Of a DNA stretch of 45,854 bases, positions 10,567 through 19,017 are shown in pieces. Where the stretch lies: assembly GCA_026415695.1 (NCBI GenBank), contig JAOAGP010000006.1, positions 1 through 45,854 on the forward strand, written 5' to 3'. A program made the translations under genes and the position numbers. This DNA is from Thermodesulfovibrionales bacterium (GTDB taxonomy: Bacteria; Nitrospirota; Thermodesulfovibrionia; Thermodesulfovibrionales; Dissulfurispiraceae). Every line of letters starts with the position of its first letter. The first letter of the stretch is position 1. The notes below the pieces were generated by a model that was not told where the DNA came from, did not search any database, and saw only the letters and a program-made list of their open reading frames with translations.

Positions 10567-12012
10567 TTAATGCCTGATTGTTCTCTTTCTTATATTTTGT
10601 GGTGGAATCTTTAATTCTTCTCTGTATTTAGTAACTGTCCGTCTTGCGATTGAAATCTTTTTACTCTTAAGCACATCAGCGATAGCCTGATCACTCAATG
10701 GTTTGGATGGATCTTCTGCCTCAATGACCTCTTTTATCAGTGCCTTCACCACGGTTGATGATACAACACCATCCTCACCACTAAGCGAGTTGCTAAAAAA
10801 ATATCTAAATGGAAAAACACCATGACTACATGCAAGGTATTTATTTGATGTTACTCTGCTAACAGTGCTTTCATGAAGATTAACATCCTCTGCTACATCC
10901 TTTAGGTTGAGAGGTTTTATGAATTGAGTGCCATGGTCAAAGAAATCCCTCTGAAATTTCAGAATGCTTTCTGATACCTTGTATATTGTCCTGTTTCTCT
11001 GGTCAAGACTCTTAGTAATATCAATAGCCCTTTTCATCTTTTCCTTGAGAAACTCTCTTTCCTCTTTTGACAGCATCTCTTTATTTAGAAGCAGTCTCTT
11101 GTAATTTTCGTTTATTGACAATCTTGGAATGCCTTCGTTGTTTAGGATGATAATATAATCATCCTCATCCTTTTTGATAATCACATCAGGGACAATGTAA
11201 TTGGTTTCAACGGTGGTAAATTGTCTTCCGGGTTTCGGTTCTAATCTCTCTATGATTTTGACTGCTTGTATTACCTCATCAACAGATACATTATGCATCT
11301 TTGCAATGTTTTGATACCGTTTGTTTTGTAAATCATTCAGATTGTCATTTATAATCTTTTGAACAAGTGTGTTTTCAAGTTGCAAAAACTCAATCTGTAG
11401 TAACAAGCATTCTTTAAGATTTCGTGCTCCTACACCAATTGGATCAAAACTCTGCACTAATTTAATTGCCTTTTCAACATCATCGGTAGTCACCTTCATC
11501 ATCTGCGCTATTTCCTCATTTGAGACCCTGAGATACCCGTCATCATCAAGATTACCAATTACTGCCTGTGCAATCTTCTTTGTAACCTCATCAGACCGAG
11601 ACAGTCTTAATTGCCACAAAAGATATTCGTACAAGTCTTGTTTTTTTGCGATAAAGGTCTCAAAGGATGGAGTTTCTTCGCTATCAGGCTCAAAATAGCC
11701 TAAATCCCTACCATCCATTGCCCTTTCTTCAAAGTATTCGTCTTTGCTGAATAAAAGATTTCTTTCAAAATCTATCTCACCGTGTTCATCAAGGTTTTGC
11801 CCGTTATTTACTAACTCGTTAGTCTCTTCAAACTCAAGATCATCACTTGAGTCAGATACCTCCTCCAATAAAGGATTCTCCATTAATTCTTGATTAATCG
11901 TTTGGATTAATTCCAAGTGAGTTTGCTGAAGGAGTTTTATAGCAAGTTGAAGTTGCGGTGTTAGGATTAGCCTTTGAGATAACCTTAAATCTAATCTATT
12001 TTCAAGTGCCAT
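10567..12012 (-). CDS. rpoN: RNA polymerase sigma-54 factor
   Basis: The 481-residue product has region I (residues 1-45, with SQRLILTPQLQLAIKLLQQT), an acidic linker (about 50-110), the core-binding region, an HTH near ESTVSRVTSNKYLACSHG and the RpoN box ARRTVTKYRE close to the C-terminus. Sigma-54 directs polymerase to -24/-12 promoters and needs AAA+ activators, none of which is encoded here. Its ATG overlaps the lptB stop by one base (TAATG). Confidence 0.97.
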   Translation of the reverse strand: MALENRLDLRLSQRLILTPQLQLAIKLLQQTHLELIQTINQELMENPLLEEVSDSSDDLEFEETNELVNNGQNLDEHGEIDFERNLLFSKDEYFEERAMDGRDLGYFEPDSEETPSFETFIAKKQDLYEYLLWQLRLSRSDEVTKKIAQAVIGNLDDDGYLRVSNEEIAQMMKVTTDDVEKAIKLVQSFDPIGVGARNLKECLLLQIEFLQLENTLVQKIINDNLNDLQNKRYQNIAKMHNVSVDEVIQAVKIIERLEPKPGRQFTTVETNYIVPDVIIKKDEDDYIIILNNEGIPRLSINENYKRLLLNKEMLSKEEREFLKEKMKRAIDITKSLDQRNRTIYKVSESILKFQRDFFDHGTQFIKPLNLKDVAEDVNLHESTVSRVTSNKYLACSHGVFPFRYFFSNSLSGEDGVVSSTVVKALIKEVIEAEDPSKPLSDQAIADVLKSKKISIARRTVTKYREELKIPPQNIRKRTIRH

Positions 12013-12734
12013 TACAGTCTAAAATCCTTTCCTAAATATGTATCTCTAACATCAGCATTGTTAACAATATCGGAAGGACTCCCGTGAGCCAATACCTGTC
12101 CATCATTGATTATGTATGCCCTGTCGGTAATGGATAATGTGTCTCTAACATTGTGATCTGTAATGATAATACCAATACCTTTTGATGCAAGATAGGACAT
12201 CACCCTCTTTAGATCATTTATCGCTATGGGGTCAATCCCGGCAAACGGCTCATCAAAGAGCATAAACTTGGGCTTTAGTGCAATTGCCCTCGCAATCTCT
12301 GTTCTTCTCCGTTCACCACCAGATAATCTATAACCATCTCTATCTGCAAATCCTCTGAGATTAAACTCATCAATGACATCTTCAACCATCGTTGAAATGG
12401 TCTTTTTGTCTCCAACACCTGCTATCTCAAGAACCGCATAAATGTTGTCCCTTACTGAAAGTTTCCTAAAAATTGATGGTTCTTGTGGCAAATATCCTAT
12501 TCCAGCCTTAGCCCTCTTGTGTATCGGTAATTGCTTGATACTGCTTGAATCCATTAGTATATCCCCACTTTCAGGGTCTATAAGTCCTACAATCATGTAA
12601 AATGTGGTGGTCTTCCCTGCACCATTAGGACCAAGAAGCCCTACTATCTCACCTGATGATACCTCAAGGTTTACATCCTTGACAACATATCTTTTACCGT
12701 ATGACTTCCTTAAATTGTTTACAGATAGTGTCAT
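12012..12734 (-). CDS. lptB: LPS export ABC transporter ATPase LptB
   Basis: The 240-residue product has Walker A GPNGAGKT at residues 35-42, signature LSGGERRRTEIARAI and Walker B FMLFDEPFAGIDP; the ERRR form of the signature is typical of LptB. It powers extraction of lipopolysaccharide from the inner membrane together with LptF and LptG, which are not in this window. Its start overlaps the lptA stop in ATGA. Confidence 0.96.
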   Translation of the reverse strand: MTLSVNNLRKSYGKRYVVKDVNLEVSSGEIVGLLGPNGAGKTTTFYMIVGLIDPESGDILMDSSSIKQLPIHKRAKAGIGYLPQEPSIFRKLSVRDNIYAVLEIAGVGDKKTISTMVEDVIDEFNLRGFADRDGYRLSGGERRRTEIARAIALKPKFMLFDEPFAGIDPIAINDLKRVMSYLASKGIGIIITDHNVRDTLSITDRAYIINDGQVLAHGSPSDIVNNADVRDTYLGKDFRL

Positions 12735-13231
12735 CTCGTCATTATTGATGATTTCTCGACAATCATCACCTTGCTGTCATCTACCACAGTCATATCATCG
12801 GATATGTAGTATGTCATCTTTGTCCCTACAATAACATTGTCACCATCAGAGGCCCTTGGCTCTCCTGTAAATACGAGTGTTTCTATGGGTTCTGCGTTAT
12901 AAACAGCATCTTTTGAGGTAAGGATGTGCTTGCCTCTTATTAATCTAACATTGCCATGAGCCTCAATCTTATATATCTTGCTTGATGTTTCGTTTCCATC
13001 ATCCTTGTAGTATATTTTCATAACATCGGCATAAAGATGCACATCTCCTCTTTTTGCATACACATCCCCTTCAAATATTGCTATCTTTGCCTTGTTATCA
13101 GATGTGAGTTTGTGTGATGTAATGACTATTGGTGTTTTTTTTACTGCATTAGTTTCCCCAAAACATAAATGTATTTCACAAGTAAGCAGCAAAAATATTA
13201 AAAAAATAGAGACGAATCGTTTATTTACCAT
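12731..13231 (-). CDS. lptA: LPS transport periplasmic protein LptA
   Basis: The product has an N-terminal signal peptide (MVNKRFVSIFLIFLLLTCEIHLCFG) and an OstA/LptA beta-jellyroll with repeats such as IAIFEGDVYAKRGDVHLYAD and VTRGKHILTSKDAVYNA-like strands (here VRLIRGKHILTSKDAVYNA). LptA forms the periplasmic bridge for lipopolysaccharide. ATG 13231 is preferred to a TTG one codon upstream. The gene overlaps lptC by 11 bases and lptB by four. Confidence 0.9.
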   Translation of the reverse strand: MVNKRFVSIFLIFLLLTCEIHLCFGETNAVKKTPIVITSHKLTSDNKAKIAIFEGDVYAKRGDVHLYADVMKIYYKDDGNETSSKIYKIEAHGNVRLIRGKHILTSKDAVYNAEPIETLVFTGEPRASDGDNVIVGTKMTYYISDDMTVVDDSKVMIVEKSSIMTR

Positions 13232-13733
13232 CAAAAACCGCCCTCACATTCTTATTTAAAATCGCCTTGTCTTTGGTAGCATTTAGGTCATCACCTTCAA
13301 TGCTAAAACCCTTTCCCTTTATCTTTATATCCCGTTCCGCCTTTAAGGTATTAGTTGTGGAATCCCAGTATAACTTACTTCCCTCAATGTTTGTATCCTC
13401 ACTAAATGCAAAGATCTCACCGGGTATATTAAAGTTTTTATTTGAAAGGTTATAGAAAGCCTTCTCCGCCTTTATTTTATACCCCTTATCAGGTAGTAAT
13501 ACAGTGATATCCTCAAGTTCTATCTCTTCATTGCTTATATTAGTAGCCTTTTTGGCTAATAGCTTCCACTTAATCTCTCCTGATTTCTTTTGTTCTATAA
13601 CAACATCTTCCATAAAAGAGGCATCCCCATATGAAAATTTAGGCATATAATTGTTCCCCCAATCAGTCCTCATATACAAAACACTAACCATCAAAAATAA
13701 CAGCGAGATTACAAAGGCTATCCTTTTTAACAT
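13221..13733 (-). CDS. lptC: LPS export protein LptC
   Basis: The 170-residue product has one N-terminal membrane anchor (residues 4-20) and a periplasmic LptC domain (DVVIEQKKSGEIKWKLLAKKA, then KIKAEKAFYNLSNK). LptC passes lipopolysaccharide from LptBFG to LptA. It is the first gene of the lpt-rpoN-hpf-rapZ run. Its own promoter is upstream, and the ferredoxin terminator separates it from the preceding gene. Confidence 0.9.
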   Translation of the reverse strand: MLKRIAFVISLLFLMVSVLYMRTDWGNNYMPKFSYGDASFMEDVVIEQKKSGEIKWKLLAKKATNISNEEIELEDITVLLPDKGYKIKAEKAFYNLSNKNFNIPGEIFAFSEDTNIEGSKLYWDSTTNTLKAERDIKIKGKGFSIEGDDLNATKDKAILNKNVRAVFDGK

Positions 13734-13762
13734 ATTAAACCTAACAATACCACATTTTTAAA

Positions 13763-13791
13763 AGTTTAACAAAAGAGTTTTAAAGTTGCAA
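13763..13791 (-). promoter_or_regulatory. Sigma-70-type promoter of the lpt-rpoN operon
   Basis: Minus-strand TTGCAA (13791-13786) and TAAACT (13768-13763) are 17 bases apart, between the ferredoxin terminator and lptC. The -10 ends 29 bases before the ATG, leaving a short leader with only a weak AGG ribosome-binding site. Confidence 0.5.
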
Positions 13792-13801
13792 CCATAATGC
13801 C

Positions 13802-13840
13802 AAAAAAAACAGACCGTTAAGGATGTTACCCTTAACGGTC
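13802..13840 (-). terminator. Rho-independent terminator of the ferredoxin gene
   Basis: A perfect 11-bp stem (13812-13822 with 13830-13840, GACCGTTAAGG) closes a seven-base loop. On the minus strand it is followed by TG and a run of eight T (13809-13802). It stands 25 bases after the ferredoxin stop. Confidence 0.93.
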
Positions 13841-13865
13841 AATAATCTTGATCTTGAGGTCTATA

Positions 13866-14051
13866 TTACATCTCTGTAATAGTTATAGCACTCGTTGGAC
13901 ACACACCAAGGCAGCTTTCACAAAAGACACACTCTGAAGACTGATAGGGATCGGACTTGCCATCAACCATCCTGAATACAGCTTGAGGACAAATATTTAC
14001 ACATTCCTCACAACCTTCACACTTCTCAGCATCCACTGTTACCATATACAT
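13866..14051 (-). CDS. Small 2[4Fe-4S] ferredoxin
   Basis: The 61-residue product has two CxxCxxCxxxCP motifs (CEGCEECVNICP and CVFCESCLGVCP), the signature of bacterial 2[4Fe-4S] ferredoxins that carry electrons in the cytoplasm. A strong AGGAGGTGA precedes the ATG. Promoter and terminator on both sides make it a single-gene transcript, so no redox partner can be deduced from context. Confidence 0.95.
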   Translation of the reverse strand: MYMVTVDAEKCEGCEECVNICPQAVFRMVDGKSDPYQSSECVFCESCLGVCPTSAITITEM

Positions 14052-14108
14052 AGTCTATCTCACCTCCTTTATTTAGAAGATTAAGCACACCAATTTTAGA
14101 ATGTGGAT

Positions 14109-14136
14109 TTTATACAAGACTTATAAAGACTGTCAA
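14109..14136 (-). promoter_or_regulatory. Sigma-70-type promoter of the ferredoxin gene
   Basis: Perfect TTGACA (14136-14131) and TATAAA (14114-14109) on the minus strand are 16 bases apart, 57 bases upstream of the ATG. The element begins nine bases after the stop of the STAS gene. Confidence 0.65.
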
Positions 14137-14144
14137 TGAAAAAT

Positions 14145-14438
14145 CTACACCTTCTTGACCTTAAATATTGAGATGAGATTTAAGATGTCTAAAAGGTTAT
14201 AGAGTCTATCATCTCCTACAAGGACGGTTACCCCTACATTGTCAACATGAACGAGTTTTAGCAAAAAACCTATAACTGAAGATGGCATTGACAGTGAATC
14301 AGGTATCCTTAAGGTCACTGATGTGATCCCCTTATCTGTCAGCGCCCTTACAGAATCCTTAATCTCCTGATAATCCTCAATACTTTGGATGTTACCCAAT
14401 ATTGTTATCTCTGATGCTCCGGTAACCTTAATCTCCAT
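14145..14438 (-). CDS. STAS-domain protein, anti-sigma-factor-antagonist-like
   Basis: The 97-residue product fits a single STAS domain: a beta-strand start, then VTLRIPDSLSMPSSVIGFLLKL and VGVTVLVGDDRLYNLLDIL. In partner-switching systems such proteins are phosphorylated on a serine and dephosphorylated by a PP2C phosphatase. The usual DSSG site is PSSV here (S53, S54), so a target serine remains but the aspartate is lost. It starts four bases after the REC-PP2C-ATPase gene, whose last codons contain its ribosome-binding site. It is therefore very likely the partner of that protein. Confidence 0.8.
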   Translation of the reverse strand: MEIKVTGASEITILGNIQSIEDYQEIKDSVRALTDKGITSVTLRIPDSLSMPSSVIGFLLKLVHVDNVGVTVLVGDDRLYNLLDILNLISIFKVKKV

Positions 14439-14442
14439 AAAT

Positions 14443-16143
14443 TTAGCCTCCTTTTTTTATCTTTTTTATCAAGGTTGCCTCATTACCCTTTTGATTGTAG
14501 TATATTCCATCAAGGATACTTTCAGCAATCTTTATCCCTCTGCCTGAAAATGCTGCATTATTTTTTTCTACCCTTTGCATGCTATCAACATCAAATCCAC
14601 ACCCACTATCCTTTATGCAAGCACAAATAAGATAGTCCTCTACTTCATCAAAAACCTCAATGGTCACCTCAATACAACTTTTACAGGTCTTTTCACATTC
14701 TCTTAAGTAATCATCATAAGTATCATTTGCAATGAGTTCTCTCTTCTTTGAGGTAGGCAACTCAATATGTCCGTGCTCGTAAGAATTCAGTATTATCTCA
14801 GAAAATGCACTCATAAACAAGATGGTATCATCACTTTTCATAAAAGCAGATAACACTTCCTTGACCTGTTCGGACAACAAGGTTATCTCTTTAATCTTGC
14901 TTAAGATAGTCATTGTCTTGCTAAAGATCTTAGATGCTGGCTTTTTCTTTAAAAAGACTATGGTTATATCATCATTTGGATTGGTCATTACCCTACGAAA
15001 CTTATCAAAAAGATCCTTTGCAGAACAACATGATTTAAAGTCAGCCCTTATGTAATCGTTGTAAAGTTCACCTTTTGTTGAATAGCACTCATTAAGACCA
15101 TCACTGTATAGCATTATCTTTGAGACATCAGAAATGTCAATATCTTGAATCCTTAAAGGTATATCTACCTTCATCAAGGGGAGATTATTGCTTTTTAGTA
15201 TCTCAACCTCTCCATTTATTTTTTGTAGCATTATTGGAGGCATTGAGAAGTTGGCATAGACCATCCTTGATAATCTAAAGTCCAGATAGACAAGTGAAAG
15301 ACAAACTATTTCCTCATCAATAAGTTCAGGTTTAATGAACCTCTGATATGACTCAATACAATCCTGAAGTGTGAAATTGCCATCCTTAATCATCTCAGAG
15401 GTTATGTGATTAATATAAGAGGTTGACAACATCGTTGTGACTGATGCAGAAAGACCCTTACCCATAGCATCAATCAAGAAAAAGAGGTATCTATCATCAC
15501 CTAATCTTCGTATTGAATAACTATCGCCACTCATTATATCTAATGGTTTAAAGATATAGCTACAAAACCATTGACTATCACCACTATTTTCATTTCTTAT
15601 GCTTATCTTTCGCATAAAAAGGTCATTTTTGATGATATTTAATTCCTTTCTAAACGCCCTTTCCTGCTGTAAGGAATGGTATTTTTCCCTGTATTTAAAA
15701 AGTTCTATCTCCTGCTGCCTTGTCTTTCTCTCAAGATTTTCTAAAATGACCCTTTGGGTGGCTATCTCAATGGCGTTAAATAGATTGTCAAAATTTATAG
15801 GTTTTGCCACAAACTGTGTAACGCCAAGATTGATAGACTTTATCAAGAAATCTGTGTCAATAAAACCAGTAACAAGTATGATTGGGGTCTTTGTGTCCTT
15901 TTTTCTTATTTCTTGTATCATCTCAAGTCCATTCATGACAGGCATGAGGTTATCGGTTATTAATAAATCAATGTCGTTTTCAAAGTATTTTTTCAATCCC
16001 TCTAACCCATTCTCTGCAAAGATAATCTCCTTAAAATGTCCTCGTAATTTACCTCCAACTGTCATTCTAAATAGATCCTCATCCTCTACATACAAGACCT
16101 TGAGTTGTGAGGTAATATCCTTAAGTCTATCCATTGTTTTCAT
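14443..16143 (-). CDS. Response regulator with PP2C phosphatase and ATPase/anti-sigma kinase domains
   Basis: The 566-residue product combines three modules. The receiver domain (about 12-130) has acidic pair E20/D21, phospho-acceptor D64 in LLITDNLMP, T92 and K114. A coiled linker follows (130-175). The SpoIIE-type PP2C domain (about 190-400) has DIMSGDSY, DAMGKGLSASV and DDITIVF. The HATPase domain (about 410-560) has an N-box around ILNSYEHGH, DSGCGFD and SGRGIKIAES. One protein thus holds the opposing phosphatase and kinase of a partner switch under control of phosphorelay input. The ATPase has a cysteine cluster (C483, C487, C490) between N-box and G1 box. The next gene encodes a STAS protein. 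AAGGAG lies 11 bases before the ATG. Confidence 0.88.
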   Translation of the reverse strand: MKTMDRLKDITSQLKVLYVEDEDLFRMTVGGKLRGHFKEIIFAENGLEGLKKYFENDIDLLITDNLMPVMNGLEMIQEIRKKDTKTPIILVTGFIDTDFLIKSINLGVTQFVAKPINFDNLFNAIEIATQRVILENLERKTRQQEIELFKYREKYHSLQQERAFRKELNIIKNDLFMRKISIRNENSGDSQWFCSYIFKPLDIMSGDSYSIRRLGDDRYLFFLIDAMGKGLSASVTTMLSTSYINHITSEMIKDGNFTLQDCIESYQRFIKPELIDEEIVCLSLVYLDFRLSRMVYANFSMPPIMLQKINGEVEILKSNNLPLMKVDIPLRIQDIDISDVSKIMLYSDGLNECYSTKGELYNDYIRADFKSCCSAKDLFDKFRRVMTNPNDDITIVFLKKKPASKIFSKTMTILSKIKEITLLSEQVKEVLSAFMKSDDTILFMSAFSEIILNSYEHGHIELPTSKKRELIANDTYDDYLRECEKTCKSCIEVTIEVFDEVEDYLICACIKDSGCGFDVDSMQRVEKNNAAFSGRGIKIAESILDGIYYNQKGNEATLIKKIKKGG

Positions 16144-16172
16144 CTTGAAGTTGTCTCCTTATAACCCTGTCT

Positions 16173-17093
16173 TTAATTAGTGTTGTATAGAAACCTCTTA
16201 AGCATTGACTCATCTGTTACTATAAAATATTCACACCTTGAGGTATCATCATTATTATGTCTGATAGATTCAAGATAACCCTTAAATTCACACTCAGCAA
16301 AGATGCTTCTAATCCTGTCCCAATCTGGACTGACTGTTTTTATATCCTTTATATCAACATCATAAGACAGATCAAGTGTGGCTAATCTCTTTGACAATCT
16401 GATTACATCAGCGTTTTCAGAGATAAGTCTTCTAATCCTGTTGTTGTTTATGATATCTGGGTTTGTCAATAATGCCTCCACACTGCCAGCCATAGATATC
16501 AACTCTTTTGCCTTTTTCTCACCAATACCCTTAACACCCGGTATGTTATCAATGCTGTCACCAGTAAGAGCCATGATATCGGTTATCCTTTCAGGCTCTA
16601 CACCGTATGTCTCTATTACCTTTTTTTTATCAATGACAGCATCCTTCATATAATCATAGATCCTAATCCTATCATCTACCAACTGAAGCAAATCCTTATC
16701 TCCACTTAAGATAGATACCTCATGCCCTTCATTAGCATATTTTTTTGCCAAACTGCCAAGTATATCATCTGCCTCATAACCCGGCATCTCAATTCGGTGT
16801 ATTCCCAATGCATCTATAATGTCCTTGATGACTGGTATCTGCACTATTAGGTCATCTGGCATGATTGGTCTATTTGCCTTATATTTATCATAAATCTCGT
16901 GTCTTTTGGTTGGTTGAGGGGAGTCAAAGACCGCAATTATTATGCTATTTTCCCTTTCTTTTAACATCTTTAATAACATGCCTGTAAATCCATAAATAGC
17001 ATTTGTAGGCAACCCCTTTGAATTGCTCAACCCTTTAACAGCGTAATAAAACCTATAGATGTAAGAATTACAGTCAATGAGATAAATCTTCAT
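16173..17093 (-). CDS. PolA-like 5'-3' exonuclease, ends just inside the next PolA domain
   Basis: From ATG 17093 (MKIYLIDCNSY) the product is 306 residues. It has the whole flap/5'-3' exonuclease domain of DNA polymerase I: GYEADDILGSL, LSGDKDLLQLVDDR and the helix-hairpin-helix segment ALTGDSIDNIPGVKGIGEKKA. It removes RNA primers and flaps. The last 20 residues (CEYFIVTDESMLKRFLYNTN) look like the beginning of the proofreading-type domain that follows in PolA, then a stop. A longer open frame starts at 17165 inside the SulP gene, and ATG 17105 is another candidate start; the start chosen here gives the normal N-terminus. No polymerase domain follows in any frame. Confidence 0.85.
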   Translation of the reverse strand: MKIYLIDCNSYIYRFYYAVKGLSNSKGLPTNAIYGFTGMLLKMLKERENSIIIAVFDSPQPTKRHEIYDKYKANRPIMPDDLIVQIPVIKDIIDALGIHRIEMPGYEADDILGSLAKKYANEGHEVSILSGDKDLLQLVDDRIRIYDYMKDAVIDKKKVIETYGVEPERITDIMALTGDSIDNIPGVKGIGEKKAKELISMAGSVEALLTNPDIINNNRIRRLISENADVIRLSKRLATLDLSYDVDIKDIKTVSPDWDRIRSIFAECEFKGYLESIRHNNDDTSRCEYFIVTDESMLKRFLYNTN

Positions 17094-17130
17094 AGTCTTG
17101 CCCATATCTTTGCTCTTACGATTACCCTCT

Positions 17131-18981
17131 TTATCTCTGTAGCTTTGCATCTTTGACGGTTTCACATTCCCAAAATACAGAATAAGGACATTTTGCCTTG
17201 CAATAATTATAATCTAACTGATTAAACAATCTTGTAATCGCATCTGCCTTTGAGACATAGCACTTCTTTTGTTTGAGGTGATTAAACATCCCAGCCCCCT
17301 CAAGCACCTTTTTAACTGGAGATTTTACATTAGCCAGATACACCTCTATACCCATAGCCCTTAATTCAGAGACGAGGTCTTTGAGTTCATCTATACCTGT
17401 TGCATCTATCTTATTTACCATCTCCATGTCTAACAATACAAACTTTAGTGCAAACTCATCGTGTTTTGCACCCTTTTCTTGCATCCTTTCTTTGAGGTCT
17501 TTAACAATATTTAACACATGCTCCTTAAAATACTCAGCATTTGCAAAATATATTGAGAAATCAGGCATTAGATACAGTATCTGCGGACATGTAGGAAGAT
17601 TTTTCATCTCTGCATTTACAAAAATCTCAGAACGAGGGTCTCTTGTTAGTATGACTATCCTTGGGTTCATTGACTCCCATAAAAATATCAACAAAGAAAG
17701 TGTTATACCAATAAACATGGCATAGTCAGGTTTTGTTATCAGGGCAAATGTGAATGTCGCTATGGCGATAATACCATCATTACGATTGGTCTTAAAAAGT
17801 CTTACAAATTGAGACTCCTTTATGAGTCCTACTACCGCAGAGATGACTATTGCAGCAAGAGTAGCCTTTGGGAGATATGTAAATGTTGATGTGAAAAACA
17901 AAAGGGTAAGTATTACTAAAAAACCAGAAATCACACCTGAAAGTGCTGTCTTTGCCCCTGCCTGCAGATTTACTGCACTTCTTGAAAAAGAACCACTAAC
18001 ACAAAAAGACTGAAAAAATGATCCCACGATATTAGCCATGCCTTGACCGATGAGTTCTTGATTAATGTTGACATGCTCCTTTGTCTTTTCAGATATTGAT
18101 TTGGTGATTGCCATCGCCTCCATAAATCCCACAATTGCAATAACAATCCCCGGACCTATCAAACGAAAAGAGGTTTCCACACTGATAAATGTTGGTATCC
18201 TTGCTATAACACCGGTTATGTCCTTTTCAACGAATACTTCTGTGTGCCCGGAAAAAGGCAGAGAAAAAGAGGGGAAACCAGAGGGCATATGACCAACGAT
18301 ATTAACGCCATACTGCTCTATCCTAAAAAAATATCCCCCTAATATAGCCAAAAGTGCTGCCACCATTGCACCCGGAAAGTGCTTGCTTATCTTTTTACCA
18401 CCTAAGATAATTGCAAGCGAGATTAGACCGATACCCAATGTGTATGGATTTGTATAAACAATATGGTTGAATAAATCTACAAACACAGGGAGTATAAACT
18501 CACTATCCTTGACATCAATACCAAAAAGGTGTTTTAACTGTGTAGTGGCAATGATTATTGCACCAGCGTTTGTAAATCCCACTATCACAGGGTGTGAAAC
18601 AAAACGCATGATAAACCCCATCTTAAAAACACCCATCAAAAACTGAAATGTCCCAACAATTGCAGCAAGGTTTATAGCCATAGCAACAAACTCTGGTGTG
18701 CCGGGTTTTGCATAAGGTAGTATTGAGGCAAAGGTTAGGAGGCTTACAATGGCAACAGGACCTGTTGACAAAAGTCTTGAACTACCCCATAATGCAGCGA
18801 TGATAGAAGGGATTGATGCAGCATAGAGCCCATAAATCGGTGGCAGTCCTGCAATCATTGCATAAGACATAGACTGTGGGACTAAAACAACCGCCACAGT
18901 AATCCCTGCTAATAAGTCCCTTAAAAGCCATCTTTTGTCGTATGTTTTTATCCAGTCAATAAATGGGAAAAGGTGATTCAT
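17131..18981 (-). CDS. SulP-family anion transporter with STAS domain
   Basis: The 616-residue product starts with the SulP signature (LLAGITVAVVLVPQSMSYAMIAGLPPIYGLYAA). It has some 10-12 membrane segments up to about residue 430 and a C-terminal STAS domain (about 450-575, KFVLLDMEMVNKIDATGIDEL). SulP proteins carry sulfate, bicarbonate or other anions; the substrate cannot be assigned. After STAS comes a short tail with cysteines C594, C598 and C606 (YCKAKCPYSVFWEC), which is not part of the standard fold. The gene is 36 bases behind the decarboxylase gene. Confidence 0.92.
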   Translation of the reverse strand: MNHLFPFIDWIKTYDKRWLLRDLLAGITVAVVLVPQSMSYAMIAGLPPIYGLYAASIPSIIAALWGSSRLLSTGPVAIVSLLTFASILPYAKPGTPEFVAMAINLAAIVGTFQFLMGVFKMGFIMRFVSHPVIVGFTNAGAIIIATTQLKHLFGIDVKDSEFILPVFVDLFNHIVYTNPYTLGIGLISLAIILGGKKISKHFPGAMVAALLAILGGYFFRIEQYGVNIVGHMPSGFPSFSLPFSGHTEVFVEKDITGVIARIPTFISVETSFRLIGPGIVIAIVGFMEAMAITKSISEKTKEHVNINQELIGQGMANIVGSFFQSFCVSGSFSRSAVNLQAGAKTALSGVISGFLVILTLLFFTSTFTYLPKATLAAIVISAVVGLIKESQFVRLFKTNRNDGIIAIATFTFALITKPDYAMFIGITLSLLIFLWESMNPRIVILTRDPRSEIFVNAEMKNLPTCPQILYLMPDFSIYFANAEYFKEHVLNIVKDLKERMQEKGAKHDEFALKFVLLDMEMVNKIDATGIDELKDLVSELRAMGIEVYLANVKSPVKKVLEGAGMFNHLKQKKCYVSKADAITRLFNQLDYNYCKAKCPYSVFWECETVKDAKLQR

Positions 18982-19017
18982 AAACTATCTCTATGACAGA
19001 ATATCTGCAGATGAGAT

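Noticed and set aside
15599-16180. 193-codon plus-strand open frame opposite the REC-PP2C-ATPase gene
   Set aside because: It is long, but its hydrophobic, serine- and phenylalanine-rich composition is what antisense of a Lys/Glu/Asp-rich gene gives; the sense gene has clear domains.
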